A program made the translations under genes and the position numbers. From Capitulum mitella (taxonomy: Eukaryota; Arthropoda; Thecostraca; Pollicipedomorpha; Pollicipedidae), in contig CP099845.1 in the NCBI GenBank assembly GCA_030062745.1, positions 21,536,556 to 21,600,555 of the forward strand: a DNA stretch of 64,000 nucleotides, given 5' to 3'. A model generated the notes under the pieces. The model worked only from the letters and a program-made list of their open reading frames with translations. It had not been told where the DNA came from and searched no databases. Position 1 is the stretch's first letter, and every line of letters starts with the position of its first letter. This document shows, piece after piece, positions 34,281 through 45,995 of this stretch.

Positions 34281-36974
34281 CAGAAAGAAGGGATGGATAC
34301 ATTCTCGTTACCGCAGACAAGCGGAGAACAGAAACAGAGACAACACTGCACATAAAACGGAGCGAATGCACCCCGACCCGGAACGAATGCTCGGAAAAAG
34401 TGGCAACATCATCCTCACATCACAAAACATGCACTCGTCGGTCTTTAATCAGGATCTCGTTCATAGTCAATTTGCGACAGCAATAAAAGCCAAAAAGCAA
34501 AAAAAAGAAACAAAATGAAAACAATGTACAATCAACGTCCCTGCTTAATCTTCAGGACGACAGACACCTGCTCGTTCTGGACAAGCACTGGATCACTTCA
34601 TGGTGTCCATAAATCCTAACCGTTGCCAGCAGTAGGAAACGTAATACGTCACAGTCCAGTGTTTTCAGCGTGGCTATGAGGCACCTCGTAGATACTGAAC
34701 CCAAGCTTTTCGAAAACGTAGCAGGTTGAAACAGTGGAGACACTGCACAGAACAAGACCGACTCTTGTTACGTTCGAAACTCTGGTGGTGACTATACCTA
34801 AAGTGTTACAGGGAAAAATACCGTACAACTATGTTCAACGCCTCTTTTCCAGGCACGACATTTGTAACGACGGCAACGGAAAAGACTGGTGTTTAGGGAA
34901 CGAGGCGGAATTCAGTGGCACCGGTGTCTCAGGTAGCTTTATCATACGGGGAAAACGGCACTGCCATAACTCCATTTTCGTAACAGACGTAATGGGCTAA
35001 CGCCTTCGGTTGTGACAAAGAACACATTAGAAATGTGCTTTCCATGCATCCGATTTTGGATTCGGATTTCAGGTTCCAGAACACAAGTGCGTTTACACGT
35101 GGTGCGTATATTCACCACTAAAAATTGGTTCCGGTAATAAGTGAGCGATAACGCTCTGGCCTTGGCTATAACTAAAATGACGCAATAATTTTTCTCTGTT
35201 TCGGAAGAAACACTGCAAAGGAGGTCACTTAATGCACAGTTCATGTCTTTTACAAGTGAATGGTTGTTTGGGGCAAGAAAAATGACTTATTCGCACTTTC
35301 AGGCCAAAGGAAAGGCACTATATTTTCGAAGAAGCTTAGGCAATCCCGATTAATATCGCGTCTATCATTCACTTCACAGCCGTAATACGACTGTCTTAGA
35401 CAAGACAAAAAGACGTCCAAATTTCATCCACATTCGTTCCTGACGGATGGCTTGGATGTCTTTATAACACACATGGAATTGATGGTGATAGTTTGATTTA
35501 AGGGAAACATTCGACTGACTGATTGACGCCTAAATAGCATGGACGTAAGACTGGACGCTTAACCCAATTAGCTGTGCTTTACACATGACCGGGGATTGTT
35601 GACGCTTCACGTCCCCTCTCCCCCTAGTAACTAGCGAACGGTTGGTCGCCTAAAAATAAAGAGAACAGCTGGGACCTGCAGTCATTTTGCACTTTTGGAG
35701 GACTTTTAAGCTTTCAACGTGCCATATATGCATTCTCATAACAGACTGCATGCGTACAAGAAACATCCTGGATCTCACGAACTGTGATAATAAAGGTCCA
35801 GCGCAGAAGACGAACCGATGGATAAAAGTCCGCAAATCCCAATGCGTCAGACATCTGTGACATATTGAATATTAACGAGGTAACGTCCAGTTAACGATAA
35901 AGCGACTTTCTGCGTCATAGCGCCGCGGGCGCCAGCACCGAACACGGCATGAAATTGACAGCAACCAAATTTGGCGTTCTGTTATTTTGGGAGGAAAGGC
36001 ATTACTAATTTTTTTCGTGATGATAGTAGTCCGTATTATGCTCATTATGTATTCAATAGTTATTAGTCTACGGAATTAACCAAGCTTAATTCGTGTAAGC
36101 CCGTTTATTTGCGAAAGACGCAATGGTTTTAAAACCTTTGAACTTAATGGTATTACTAACAGTTCTAAGACCCAGTCCTGCCATTTTAGGTTCATTCTAA
36201 AATATTCATCACTGGTTTCGAAGACAGCACATTTTCGCGAAAACGATTATTAGTGACATGACCTCAGGTCAATGGTAAGATGTCAGTGATAATTTTCCAC
36301 ATAACGATTGTTGGTAGTCGCCATCATCTCACAGCTAAAACGATGGAAAATTTAGCTCACTTTCCAAAAAACGACATCTGTTGAAAATGGGATTGGATTT
36401 AGGCCAATGTGCCGGGAGTTTCCGAGAAACCTGACGTAGAAAATCCGTCGAGCCTCATAAAATCAGTCATCCCAGAACATTTTCCTCTAAATGCTTCTCT
36501 CTGCAAAATAAGGGGGTTAACCTTTTTTGCGCATGGGCTCAAAGGCCTCCCCTAGATCAGCCATCTCATCTAGCCTAACCTCGGGACTTGCACACAAGAT
36601 ATAGAAAGGTCCAATCAACAGGTGCACGCATTTTCTCGGCGCTGCGTTTGTTCGTTCTATCGCAATATCTGTAAAACCTCACGGGGACTGTGAAAAGCCC
36701 CATAGTCGGGTGCGGATAATGGGAGGCGGGCTTGACAAGTTGCGGCACATTTCCCGCATACAGGCATGAAAGGCATGACAAATCTATAACCAAAGTGAAC
36801 GCAAGAAGAACTCTTTTAATATTAAACACAACATGCGTATTTATTGGTTTAACAATAATGAAACTGTAAAAGCTGTTGGCAGTAAAAACATTGCTACGCT
36901 AAATACAGTTTCACAGTTACCCTTTCACAGTTTCCTTAACCGAACTCCCGCCATGGATTCTGTGGCTTTCGCAC
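34281..36974. other. Spacer CP9-CP10
   Basis: Type A spacer, diverged, with many small indels. The CCCAAGCTTTTCG block is at about 34700-34712. Nothing beyond unit sequence is seen. Confidence 0.6.
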
Positions 36975-37074
36975 GGTGACCGCGGCAAGGTCACGCCCCG
37001 TGACACTCTCCCCCTTCTTATGGACCACCGTATCCCGGCATATATATAGAGGGTGACGCGGCAGACAGCGTCAG
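36975..37074 (+). promoter_or_regulatory. CP10 promoter
   Basis: TATATATAG at 37041-37049; TCAG at 37071-37074; GGTGACC (36975-36981) and CAAGGTCA (36986-36993) intact. Confidence 0.75.
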
Positions 37075-37113
37075 ACGATCGCTCAGATCCAACACGGCAC
37101 CACAGCGTTAGCC

Positions 37114-37975
37114 ATGAAGGTAAGTCTATGGCCGACAATGCATGCCTGTTCTGTCATACCGCTAACACGACTCTACGACCCCAATGTCGATAGTCATTAA
37201 CACCGGTTTCGGTCAGTTTCAGTCACCGTTTCATCGTTGATTTGGGAAGCAGTTAATAACATCTGCAACGAAGTTTTGATCTTTCATAAAAAGAACTTCA
37301 GAATACGGCTGTTCCCTTTCTAACGCTGCATTCAATAAATATTGGTTATCGTTGAGCCGCTGTAGGTGTCGTCGGCTTCCCCGAGAGGAAAACAGCACAC
37401 GGCGTGTGCGCTTTGGCGTGAAACCCAGAGACTGTCGCAAACAAATGTCAAAAGTACGGAGACAATCAATTTCTAATGAATCTTCTTTACAGTTCATCCT
37501 TGCCGCCACTCTTCTGGCTGTTGCCGCCGCTGACAGCGTCCCGGGCTATAACGCCCCGGCCCCGGCCCCGGCCCACCACCAGTCCAGCTACGACACTCCT
37601 CCCAAGTACGACTACAACTACGACGTGCACGGCTACGGCGACTACGCCCCTCAGTTCAGCGCCCAGGAGGGCCGTGACGGCTACAACACCAAGGGATCGT
37701 ACACCGTTGCTCTTCCCGACGGCCGTACCCAGACAGTCACCTACTATGTGACTGATGCCTACTCCGGCACCATTGCCGATGTCCAGTACCAGGGCGAAGC
37801 GCAGTACCCCGCCTACAACCGCCAGTCCAGCTATCACCCCGCTCCGGCCTACAAGCCTGCTCCGGCCTACAAGCCGGCCGGGGCCTTCAAGCCCGCTCCG
37901 GCCTACAAGCCCTCTCCGGCCTACAAGCCCGCTCCAGCCTACAAGCCGGCCCGGGCCTACAAGGCTGCGTACTAA
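37114..37975 (+). CDS. CP10: RR-type cuticle protein, 162 aa, long tail
   Basis: Exons 37114-37119 and 37493-37975, intron 373 bp, GTAAGT donor; the acceptor is CTTTACAG rather than CTTTTCAG. Signal peptide MKFILAATLLAVAAAD, mature start DSVPG. The linker has an extra Pro-Ala (PAPAPAHHQ). The domain is standard. The tail has seven hexapeptides, including unusual YKPAGA, FKPAPA and YKPSPA units, then YKPARA and YKAAY. Two overlapping AATAAA signals at 38024-38033. The DSVPG start and PAPAPA linker are shared only with CP11 (same start and linker) and, for the linker, CP12. Confidence 0.9.
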
Positions 37976-39325
37976 ACGTGGAAAACTTTCTCGTTCGTTG
38001 TTGGCTATTTATTGTCCGCTGCAAATAAATAAAAAGGGAATGAATAAGCTTTCGCCATCGCAAACAAGCCGAGAACAGAAATCTACACGACACCACAAAT
38101 ACAAGGGAGCGAATGCGCCCAGGTCCCAAACTAATGCTGCAGAAACAAGTGGAAACATGCTCCTAACCTCATAAAACATGTACTCGCCAGTCTTTAATAG
38201 GATCTGGTTTATACTCCATTTTCGACAGCAGTAAAAGCCGAAAGAAAATAAAATAAAAAAACGTTAACCAATCAACGTTACTGCTTTCGTTTCCAGATGA
38301 AAGGAAGCAGCTGGTTGTCGTCAAGTTCTGAATTGCTTCATGTTGTCGTAGGTCCGAATCGTCGCGGCCAGTGACAATGTAGTCCATCAGAGTGCATAGT
38401 GTTTTTAGAGGGGCTAAGAGGAACCTCGTCGATAGTGAACTCAAAGCTTTTCGAAAACGTAACACGTTGGAACAGTTGTGACACAGCACAGAACAAGAAA
38501 CAGCTCTTGTTACATTCGAAACTCACACGTGGCGACCGTAACGAAAGTGCTGCAGGGAAAAATATCTACAACTGCATTCATTGCCTTTTTCCAGGCATAT
38601 TACCAGTACTTACGACAACGCAAGACACCGGTGTTTAGAGTACGAGGCAGAATTCGGCGGAGCCGGTGTCTTTTTAGGCAATTTTGTCACACGGGGAAAA
38701 CGGCACTGCCGTAAATCCACCCAGACGTCTTGAGCTAACGCCTCGCGTGTGATAATGAACACGTTAGGAATGGGTTTGCCAAATTTCTGGCATTGGATTC
38801 GGATTCCAGGTCCCCGAACAGAAGTGCGTTTTACGTGTGGTGCATATATTCAAAACGAAAAATTAATTGAGGTCATAACTGACTAATAACACCCTGACAC
38901 TGAATATAACTGAAAACGTGCAATGATTTTATTCTGTTTCCGAACAAACACTGCAAATGTCACTAAATGTACAATTCATGTCTTTTACAAGTCAGTGGTT
39001 GAAAGTAGTTGTCTGAGGCAAGAAAAATGACTTGTTCGCGCATTCAGGCCAACGGATATGCAATCTATTTTTCGACGAAGCTTAGTTAGTCCCGATTAAT
39101 ATCGCGTCGCGTCTATCATCCATTTCCCAGCCGTAATACGGCTGTCTAAAACAAGATGAAAAAACAAATCTCATCCATGCTCGTCCCTAACGGGTAGCTA
39201 GAATGCCTATATGCCATACATGGAATTGACGGTGCTAATTTGATTTAAGAGAAACATTCGACTGACGTCTTAATAGTGTGGACGTAAGATTGGACGCTTA
39301 GCCTAATCAGCTGTGCTTTCACACC

Positions 39326-39675
39326 GGTAACCTACCGAGGAGGTGCACGTGGCAACAATATTGCCATATGGCTAAATTACCATACAAAGCCATGCAATAT
39401 TGAGGCTGGGGTAAGACCACCAAGACCACAGTCATTTTAATTCATATTGTCTTTGATGGGAACAGCTGTTTCTATCTTCCGCACTATCACCTATCCGTAA
39501 CGATGGGCCTCGTGACTACTCTTTGTAGTGCATTAAACTTGATTTCTTGACCTTCCTAGCAGGGAGTGCCGCGATAGTGCGTTTTCGTTTTCCCTGACAA
39601 AGGTGTTTACGTAAGGCTCTTTCTGTCGCGGGGACCGACAGACAGGAGCACTCCTGGTCGTCTGTCAACCCACGC
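39326..39675 (+). repeat. Inserted block shared with CP15 spacer, copy 1
   Basis: It begins GTAACCTACCGAGGAGG and ends GTCTGTCAACCCACGCC and splits the unit sequence between 'GCTGTGCTTTCACACC' and 'CTGACTGGGG', which are adjacent in other units. The only other copy is at 52776-53128. No long frame or clear terminal repeat is seen. Confidence 0.6.
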
Positions 39676-40796
39676 CCCACTAGCAGTCGGCGCCATGTAC
39701 AACTGACTGGGGCTATTGACGACCCCCCTTTCCCGACCACGCCCCCTGCAACTCGCGTACGGTTGGTCACCTAAAAATAAACGCACCGCTGGGAAGGTCG
39801 TGACGCCCGGAGTCACTCTGAAGACACTCAAAGCTCGGAACTGGGGTCGTTTTGCATCCTTGGAGAATATTACATGAGTCTTAATAATTATACAAGGAGA
39901 ATAAACATCAGAGACAAGCCATTTACGTGTCATATATGTTTTCTCAGAGCAGACTGCATGTACATGGGAAACGTCCTGGATCTCAATGACTATGTTAACA
40001 AAGGCTTAATGCAAAAGACGAGCGGCTGGACGAAAATCCGCAGGTCCCGACGCGTCTAATTTCTGTGATGTACTGATGTGCGGGAACGTCAGGTTCAAGA
40101 CAACGTGTTTTTCTGCGCCATAACGCCGCGGGACCGGAACCGAACGCGGAATAAAATTAACGGAAACCAATTTTGGCGTTCATTATTTTGGAGGGTCAGG
40201 TCTCGCTAATCTGTGTTTAGTAATGACAGTAGTTCGTGTTATGGTTTATCATGTTCCAAGTTTTTGAAAAATCCTGCAGTTACTAGTGTACAGAATCAGC
40301 CCAGTTCGTGCAAGCTCCTACATTTCTGGAATGCGCAATGGTTTTAAAACATTTTGAGTTTAATGGTATTATGAAGAGTTTTAACAGCTAGTTCTGCCAT
40401 CTTCCATCCGTTCTAAATCATTTATCGCTGATTTTGACATCGGTACATTTTCGCCCAGACAGTTATTAGTGACCTCACGTCAGGCCAATGGTTAGAGGTC
40501 AGTGATATTTTTCGATATAACGATTTTCGGGAGTCGCCATCGCCTCACACTCAAAACGCCGGGAAAAATTCCGTCAGTTTCAGAAAAACGACGATATCTA
40601 TTGAAAATGGGATTGACTTTAGGTCGATGTACCGGAAGTTTCCGAAACAACGTGAGATGGAAAATCCGTTGCGCATGCTAAAATCACTAATCCCAGAAAG
40701 TTTTGTTCTCAACTCCTTTTCTGAAAAATACGGGGCTTAACTTTTTCCACATAGGCTCACATGGCCTGACCTAGGTCAGCCATCTGAACTGACATA

Positions 40797-40866
40797 ACTT
40801 CGGGACTTCCACACAGTGTGGAAGTCCCCAAGTTGTGTCCCGTTATAGTTATGGAAGTCCCGAAGT
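40797..40866. repeat. Nested inverted repeats (cruciform-prone)
   Basis: GGGACTTCCACAC (40802-40814) and GTGTGGAAGTCCC (40816-40828) are 13 bp perfect arms with a one-base loop. A further arm GGAAGTCCCGAAGT (40853-40866) is the exact complement of ACTTCGGGACTTCC (40797-40810). Other units have only the single stretch CTTCGGGACTTGCACACAAGG. Confidence 0.8.
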
Positions 40867-41218
40867 TCCGAATCAAAAGGTACGCACATTCTGCTGGAGC
40901 TATGTTTGTTCGGTGTATCGCAATATCTGCGAAGCCTCAGGGGGACTGTCAAGAACTCCACAGTCCGGTGCGGATAATGGGCGGCGGGCTTGAAAAGTTC
41001 CGGTACATTTCATGCACAAAATGTCCTCAAAGGTATAAGAAATCTATGATAAAGGTCGACGTAAGAAGCACCCTTAAATATTAACACAACCCGTGCATTT
41101 ACTAGTCTCAGAATATGGAAAATGGAAAGCTGTCTGCAGTAAAAACGTTGCTATGTTAAATAAAACCTTTCACAATCTCCTCAACCGAACTCCCGGGCGC
41201 CTTCCGTGGATTTCGCAC

Positions 41219-41318
41219 GGTGACCGCGACAAGGTCACACTCCGTGACACTCCCCACTCTCATGGAGCACCGTGTCCCGACATATAAATAGAGGGTGTGA
41301 TACGGCAGACAGCATCAG
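41219..41318 (+). promoter_or_regulatory. CP11 promoter
   Basis: TATAAATAG at 41283-41291; TCAG at 41315-41318; GGTGACC (41219-41225) and CAAGGTCA (41230-41237) intact. Confidence 0.75.
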
Positions 41319-41357
41319 ACGATCGCTCAGATCCAACGGACCAACACAGTGTCAGCC

Positions 41358-42170
41358 ATGAAGGTAAAGCTGTGGCATCCATTGCATGCCTATTCTACCA
41401 TACTCTTAACACGACTCTGGAACTCAAATGTCAGTGATAATTGCCACTGGTTTGGGTCAATTTCAATGAATAACTACTTCGTCGTCGGTTTGGGAACCAG
41501 TTAATAACTTCTGCAGTGCAGAGTTTTTATCCTCCATAAAAAGTTCGGAATACGGCTGTGGTGATATTCCCCCGCGGCATTCAATAGCTACTGGTTATCC
41601 TTGAGCCGCCACAGGTGCCGTCGGCCTGCCCGCGAGGAAAACAGCACACAGCATGTGCGCTTTGGCGTGAAACCAAGAGACTGCCGTAAACAGTTGCCAA
41701 AATCGCAAAGACAATCAATTTCTAATAAGTCTTCTTTTCAGTTCATCCTTGCCGCCACTCTTCTGGCCGTTGCCGCCGCCGACAGCGTCCCGGGCTATAA
41801 CGCCCCGGCCCCGGCCCCGGCCCACCACCAGTCCAGCTACGACACTCCTCCCAAGTACGACTACAACTACGACGTCCACGGCTACGGCGACTACGCCCCG
41901 CAGTTCAGTGCCCAGGAGGGTCGTGACGGCTACAACACCAAGGGATCGTACACCGTTGCTCTTCCCGACGGCCGTACCCAGACGGTCACCTACTACGTGA
42001 CTGATGCCTACTCCGGCACCATTGCCGATGTCCAGTACCAGGGCGAGGCCCAGTACCCCGCCTACAACCGCCAGTCCAGCTATCATCCCGCTCCGGCATA
42101 CAATCCCGCTCCAGCCTACAAGCCCGCTCCGGCCTACAAGCCGGCTCGGGGCTACAAGGCTGCTTACTAA
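41358..42170 (+). CDS. CP11: RR-type cuticle protein, 144 aa
   Basis: Exons 41358-41363 and 41742-42170, intron 378 bp. The donor is GTAAAG, weaker than the GTAAGT of most copies. Signal peptide MKFILAATLLAVAAAD, mature start DSVPG, linker PAPAPAHHQ as in CP10. Domain standard. Tail YHPAPA, YNPAPA (Asn for Lys, unique), YKPAPA, YKPARG, YKAAY. AATAAA at 42223-42228. The 3' flank belongs with CP2, while the N-terminal coding part belongs with CP10, so the gene is a mosaic. Confidence 0.9.
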
Positions 42171-42228
42171 ACGCAGAAATTTCTGTCGTTTGTTTTTGGC
42201 TATTTATTGACTGGTGTAAATTAATAAA

Positions 42229-44916
42229 AAGGGAATGAAAAAGTCCTCGTCATCGCCAACAAGCGGAGAAGAGAAATAAAGACAATATTGCAGATTGTCG
42301 AAAAAGGAAGCGGACGCGCCTACGCCCCAAACTAATGCTCGAAAAATCAGCGGCCATATGATTATCTATTCACAAAACATGTACTGGCCTGACTTTCTTC
42401 AGGATCTCGTTCATAGTCCATTTTCGACACCAGTAAAAGCCAGCAAAAAGTCAAAATAAAAACGCTGACCACTGAACGTTTCTGCTTTAGTTTCAAGATG
42501 AATGGAATCAGCTCGTTGTGGTCAAGCAGTGGATAACTTGAAGTCTTAACTGTTGCGGACAATGCCAAACGTAGTCCGTCACAGTGGATAGTGTTTTCAC
42601 AGTGTGGGTATGACACAACTCGTAGATACTGAGCTCAACTTTTCGCAAAACGTGAAGCAAGTTGAAACAGTTGAGACAATGCACAAAACCACAACAGCTC
42701 TTGTTACGTTCGAAATTTACGCGTGCAGACTGTAACGAGAGTGTTGCAAGGAAAAATACCAACGGCCACTGCGTCCAAGGCCTTTTTCCGGGCATGTTAC
42801 TTGTACTGACGGAAACGTGAAAGAACACTGTACAGAGCACGAGGCAGAATTCGGTGGACCGATGTCCTTTCAGGTAATTTTATCATACGGGAAATTCCAT
42901 AACTCCACATAGACGTGCTGGGCTAACGCCTCGTGTTGTGATAAAGAATACGTTAGCAATGTGCTTGCTGCACATCTGATTTTTAATTCGGATTCCAGGT
43001 CCCCGAACAGAGGTGCGTTTTACGCGTGGTGCGTATATTCAACATGAGAAATTAATTCACGTAGTGGCTCACTGACAGCGTCTTGGCTAAAGCTGAAAAG
43101 ATGCAATAGTTCTACTCTGTTTCGGAACAAACACAGCAAAGGTGTGACTAAATGTCACTAATGAACAAGTCACGTCTTTTAGAAAGGACTTGTTCCAACA
43201 TTCAGACCAATGGATATGCACTCTATTTTTCGAAAAAGTTTAGTTAACACCGATTGATATAGCGTGTATCATTCACTTCATACCCGTAATACGGTTGTCT
43301 CAAACAAGACAAAAAAATCAATCAAGTTCATGCGTGACGGGTGGCTAGAACGCCTTTATAGCACACATGTAATTGATGGTGATAACTTAAGGTAAACATT
43401 CGAATGACTGATTTACGCCTAAATAGTATGGACGTAAGACTGGACGCTCAGCCCAACTAACTGTGCTTCACACCTGACTGGGGGCTGTTGACGACTCCCG
43501 GCCCCTCTACCCACGGCCAATTTCCCGTCACTCGTGAATGGTTCGTCATCGAAAATAAACCGACCGTTGGAAAGCTCGTGAAACACAGAGGTCCGATCAG
43601 GGGTCATTTTGTACTTTTGGAGAATATTTAAGCTGTTTACGTGCTATATATGTCTTCTCATAGCAGACTGCATGGGCCCGAGAAACCTCCTGGATCTCAA
43701 GAACTGTGTTAATAAAGGCTCAGTGCAAAAGGATGGAAAGGTTGGATAAAATTTCGCAGATCAAAATGCGTCTGATTCCACTGCTATATTGAATATCTAC
43801 AAGGTAACGTGGAGTTCCACATAAAGCGATTTTCTGCTCCATATCGCCACGGACGCCGGCACCGAACGTGGGATGAAATTAACAGCAACCAATTCTGGCA
43901 TCACGTTTTTTTTCCTTTGAGGAGAGGTCTTACTAATTTGTGTTTCGTGATAATAGTAATTCGTCTCATGGGTTATCATGTGTAAGCTTTTCCTAAAAAT
44001 TCAGTAGCTACTAGTCTACAGAATTAGTCAAGCTTAATTCGTGCAAGTCCTTTTATTTGCACAATACGCAATGGTTTTAAAACCCCTTCAACTTCACGGT
44101 GTTATTAACAGTTTTAAGACCGAGTTGCGCCATTTGCGATTCATTCCAAATTATTTATCGCTGATTTTGAGGACAGCGCATTTTCGGCCAAAACGGTTCT
44201 GAGTGAACTGACCTCAGGTCAATGGTTGGAAGTCAGTGATAATGTTCGACATCAGGATTTTTTGGGAGTCACCATCACCTTGCACCCAAAACGCTGGAAA
44301 ATTAAGGTCAGTCACCGAAAAACCACATCTGTTGAAAATGGCAATGACTTTAGCTCAAAGTACCGGGAATTTCGAGAAAAACTGAGACATAAAATCTGTT
44401 CCACCTGCCAAAATGACTCTTCCCAGGAAGATCTCTTCTGAACTCTTCGTTCTGAAAAATACGGGGGCTGAACTCTTTTGCACAAAGGCCTACTTGGCAT
44501 TACGCAGGTCAGCTATCTGACCCAACCTAACCTCGGAACTTGCAGACAAGGCGTAGAAAGGACTAATCGAACGGTGCACACATCTTAACGCCGCTGCGTT
44601 TGTTCGTTCTCTAGCAATATTTGCAAAGCCTCAGGGGGACTGTAAAGGACCCCACAGTCCGGTGCGGATAATGGGCGGAGGGCTTGAAAATTGCAGGCAT
44701 ATTTCACGTCCAAAACGTCCTCAAAAGCATAAGAAATCTATAATGAAGGTCAACGTCAGAAGCACACCTTTAATATTAAGCACAATATGCGCATTTACTG
44801 GTATAATAATAATGAAATTGCACAAGCGGTCGGTAGTAAAAACGTTGCTATGTTAAATACAACCTTTCACAGTTACCTTAACAGAACTCCCGCCGCCGAT
44901 TCTGTGGCCTTCGCAC
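42229..44916. other. Spacer CP11-CP12
   Basis: Non-coding. The first 1.5 kb closely matches the spacer after CP2. The GTTGCAAGGAAAAATACCAA stretch at about 42742 is shared with 7407 and not with the other units. The rest is ordinary type A spacer. Confidence 0.6.
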
Positions 44917-45015
44917 GGTGACCGCGTCAAGGTCATGCACCGTGACATTCCCCGTCTCATGGACCACCGTGTCTCGGCATATATATAGAGGGTGTGACAC
45001 AGCAGACAGCGTCAT
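44917..45015 (+). promoter_or_regulatory. CP12 promoter with exact FTZ-F1-like site
   Basis: TATATATAG at 44980-44988; TCAT at 45012-45015. TCAAGGTCA at 44927-44935 matches the published FTZ-F1 consensus YCAAGGYCR at every position, the only copy with the leading T. GGTGACC at 44917-44923. Confidence 0.75.
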
Positions 45016-45054
45016 ACGATCGCTCAGATCCAACACAGCAACACAGAGTCAGCC

Positions 45055-45941
45055 ATGAAGGTAAGTGTGTGGCCGACATTAAATGCCTATTCTGTCATAC
45101 CCCCAACACGACTCTGCGACCCCAATATCAATAGTGATTAGCACTGATGCGGGTTAATTTCAATGAATAGCCATTTCATCCCTGATTTCGGAACCAGTTC
45201 ATAACATTTCCTGCGAGGAGTTTTTCATCCTTATTAAAAAAAATCGGAATACGACTGTGTTCCTTTTTCCACGCGAAATTCAACAGCTAGGGGTTATCCC
45301 TGAGCTGCTGTAGGTGCAGTCGGGTTCCCCGAGAGGAAAACAGCACACGGCATGTGCGCTTTGGCGTGAAACCCAGAGACTGTCGCAGACAGATGTCAAA
45401 AGCATGCAGACAACCAATTTCTAATGAGTCTTCTTTTCAGTTCATCCTTGCCGCCGCTCTTCTGGCCGTTGCCGTCGCCGACAGCGCCCCAGGCTACAAG
45501 GCCCCGGCCCCGGCCCCGGCCTATCACCAGTCCAGCTACGACACTCCTCCCAAGTACGACTACAGCTACGACGTGCACGGCTACGGCGACTACGCCCCGC
45601 AGTTCAGTGCCCAGGAGGGCCGTGACGGCTACAACACCAAGGGATCGTACACCGTTGCCCTTCCCGACGGCCGTACCCAGACGGTCACCTACTATGTGAC
45701 TGATGCCTACTCCGGCACCATTGCCGATGTCCAGTACCAGGGCGAGGCCCAGTACCCCGCCTACAATCGCCAGCCCAGCTATCACCCCACTCCAGCCTAC
45801 AAGCCCGCTCAAGCCTACAAGCCCGCTCCGGCCTACAAGCCGGCCCGGGCCTATAAGCCCGCTCCGGCCTACAAGCCCGCTCCAGCCTACAAGCCTGCTC
45901 CGGCCTACAAGCCAGCCCGGGCTTACAAGGCTGCCTACTAA
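45055..45941 (+). CDS. CP12: RR-type cuticle protein, 168 aa, longest copy
   Basis: Exons 45055-45060 and 45441-45941, intron 380 bp, GTAAGT donor. Signal peptide MKFILAAALLAVAVAD; mature start DSAPGYKAP (Lys for Asn). Linker PAPAPAYHQ; domain starts YDYSYDVHG (Ser for Asn). The tail holds eight hexapeptides, with YKPARA at positions four and eight, so it looks like an internal doubling of a four-unit block, then YKAAY. AATAAA at 45990-45995. Intact. Confidence 0.9.
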
Positions 45942-45995
45942 ACGTGGAGAACCTTATCGTTTGTTTTTGGCTATTTATTGCCCGGTATAAATAAA

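Larger units (their letters stand above)
38034..41218. other. Spacer CP10-CP11
   Basis: Non-coding. Type A spacer with a roughly 350 bp extra block (39326-39675) and a compact set of inverted repeats at 40797-40866. No gene is seen. Confidence 0.6.
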
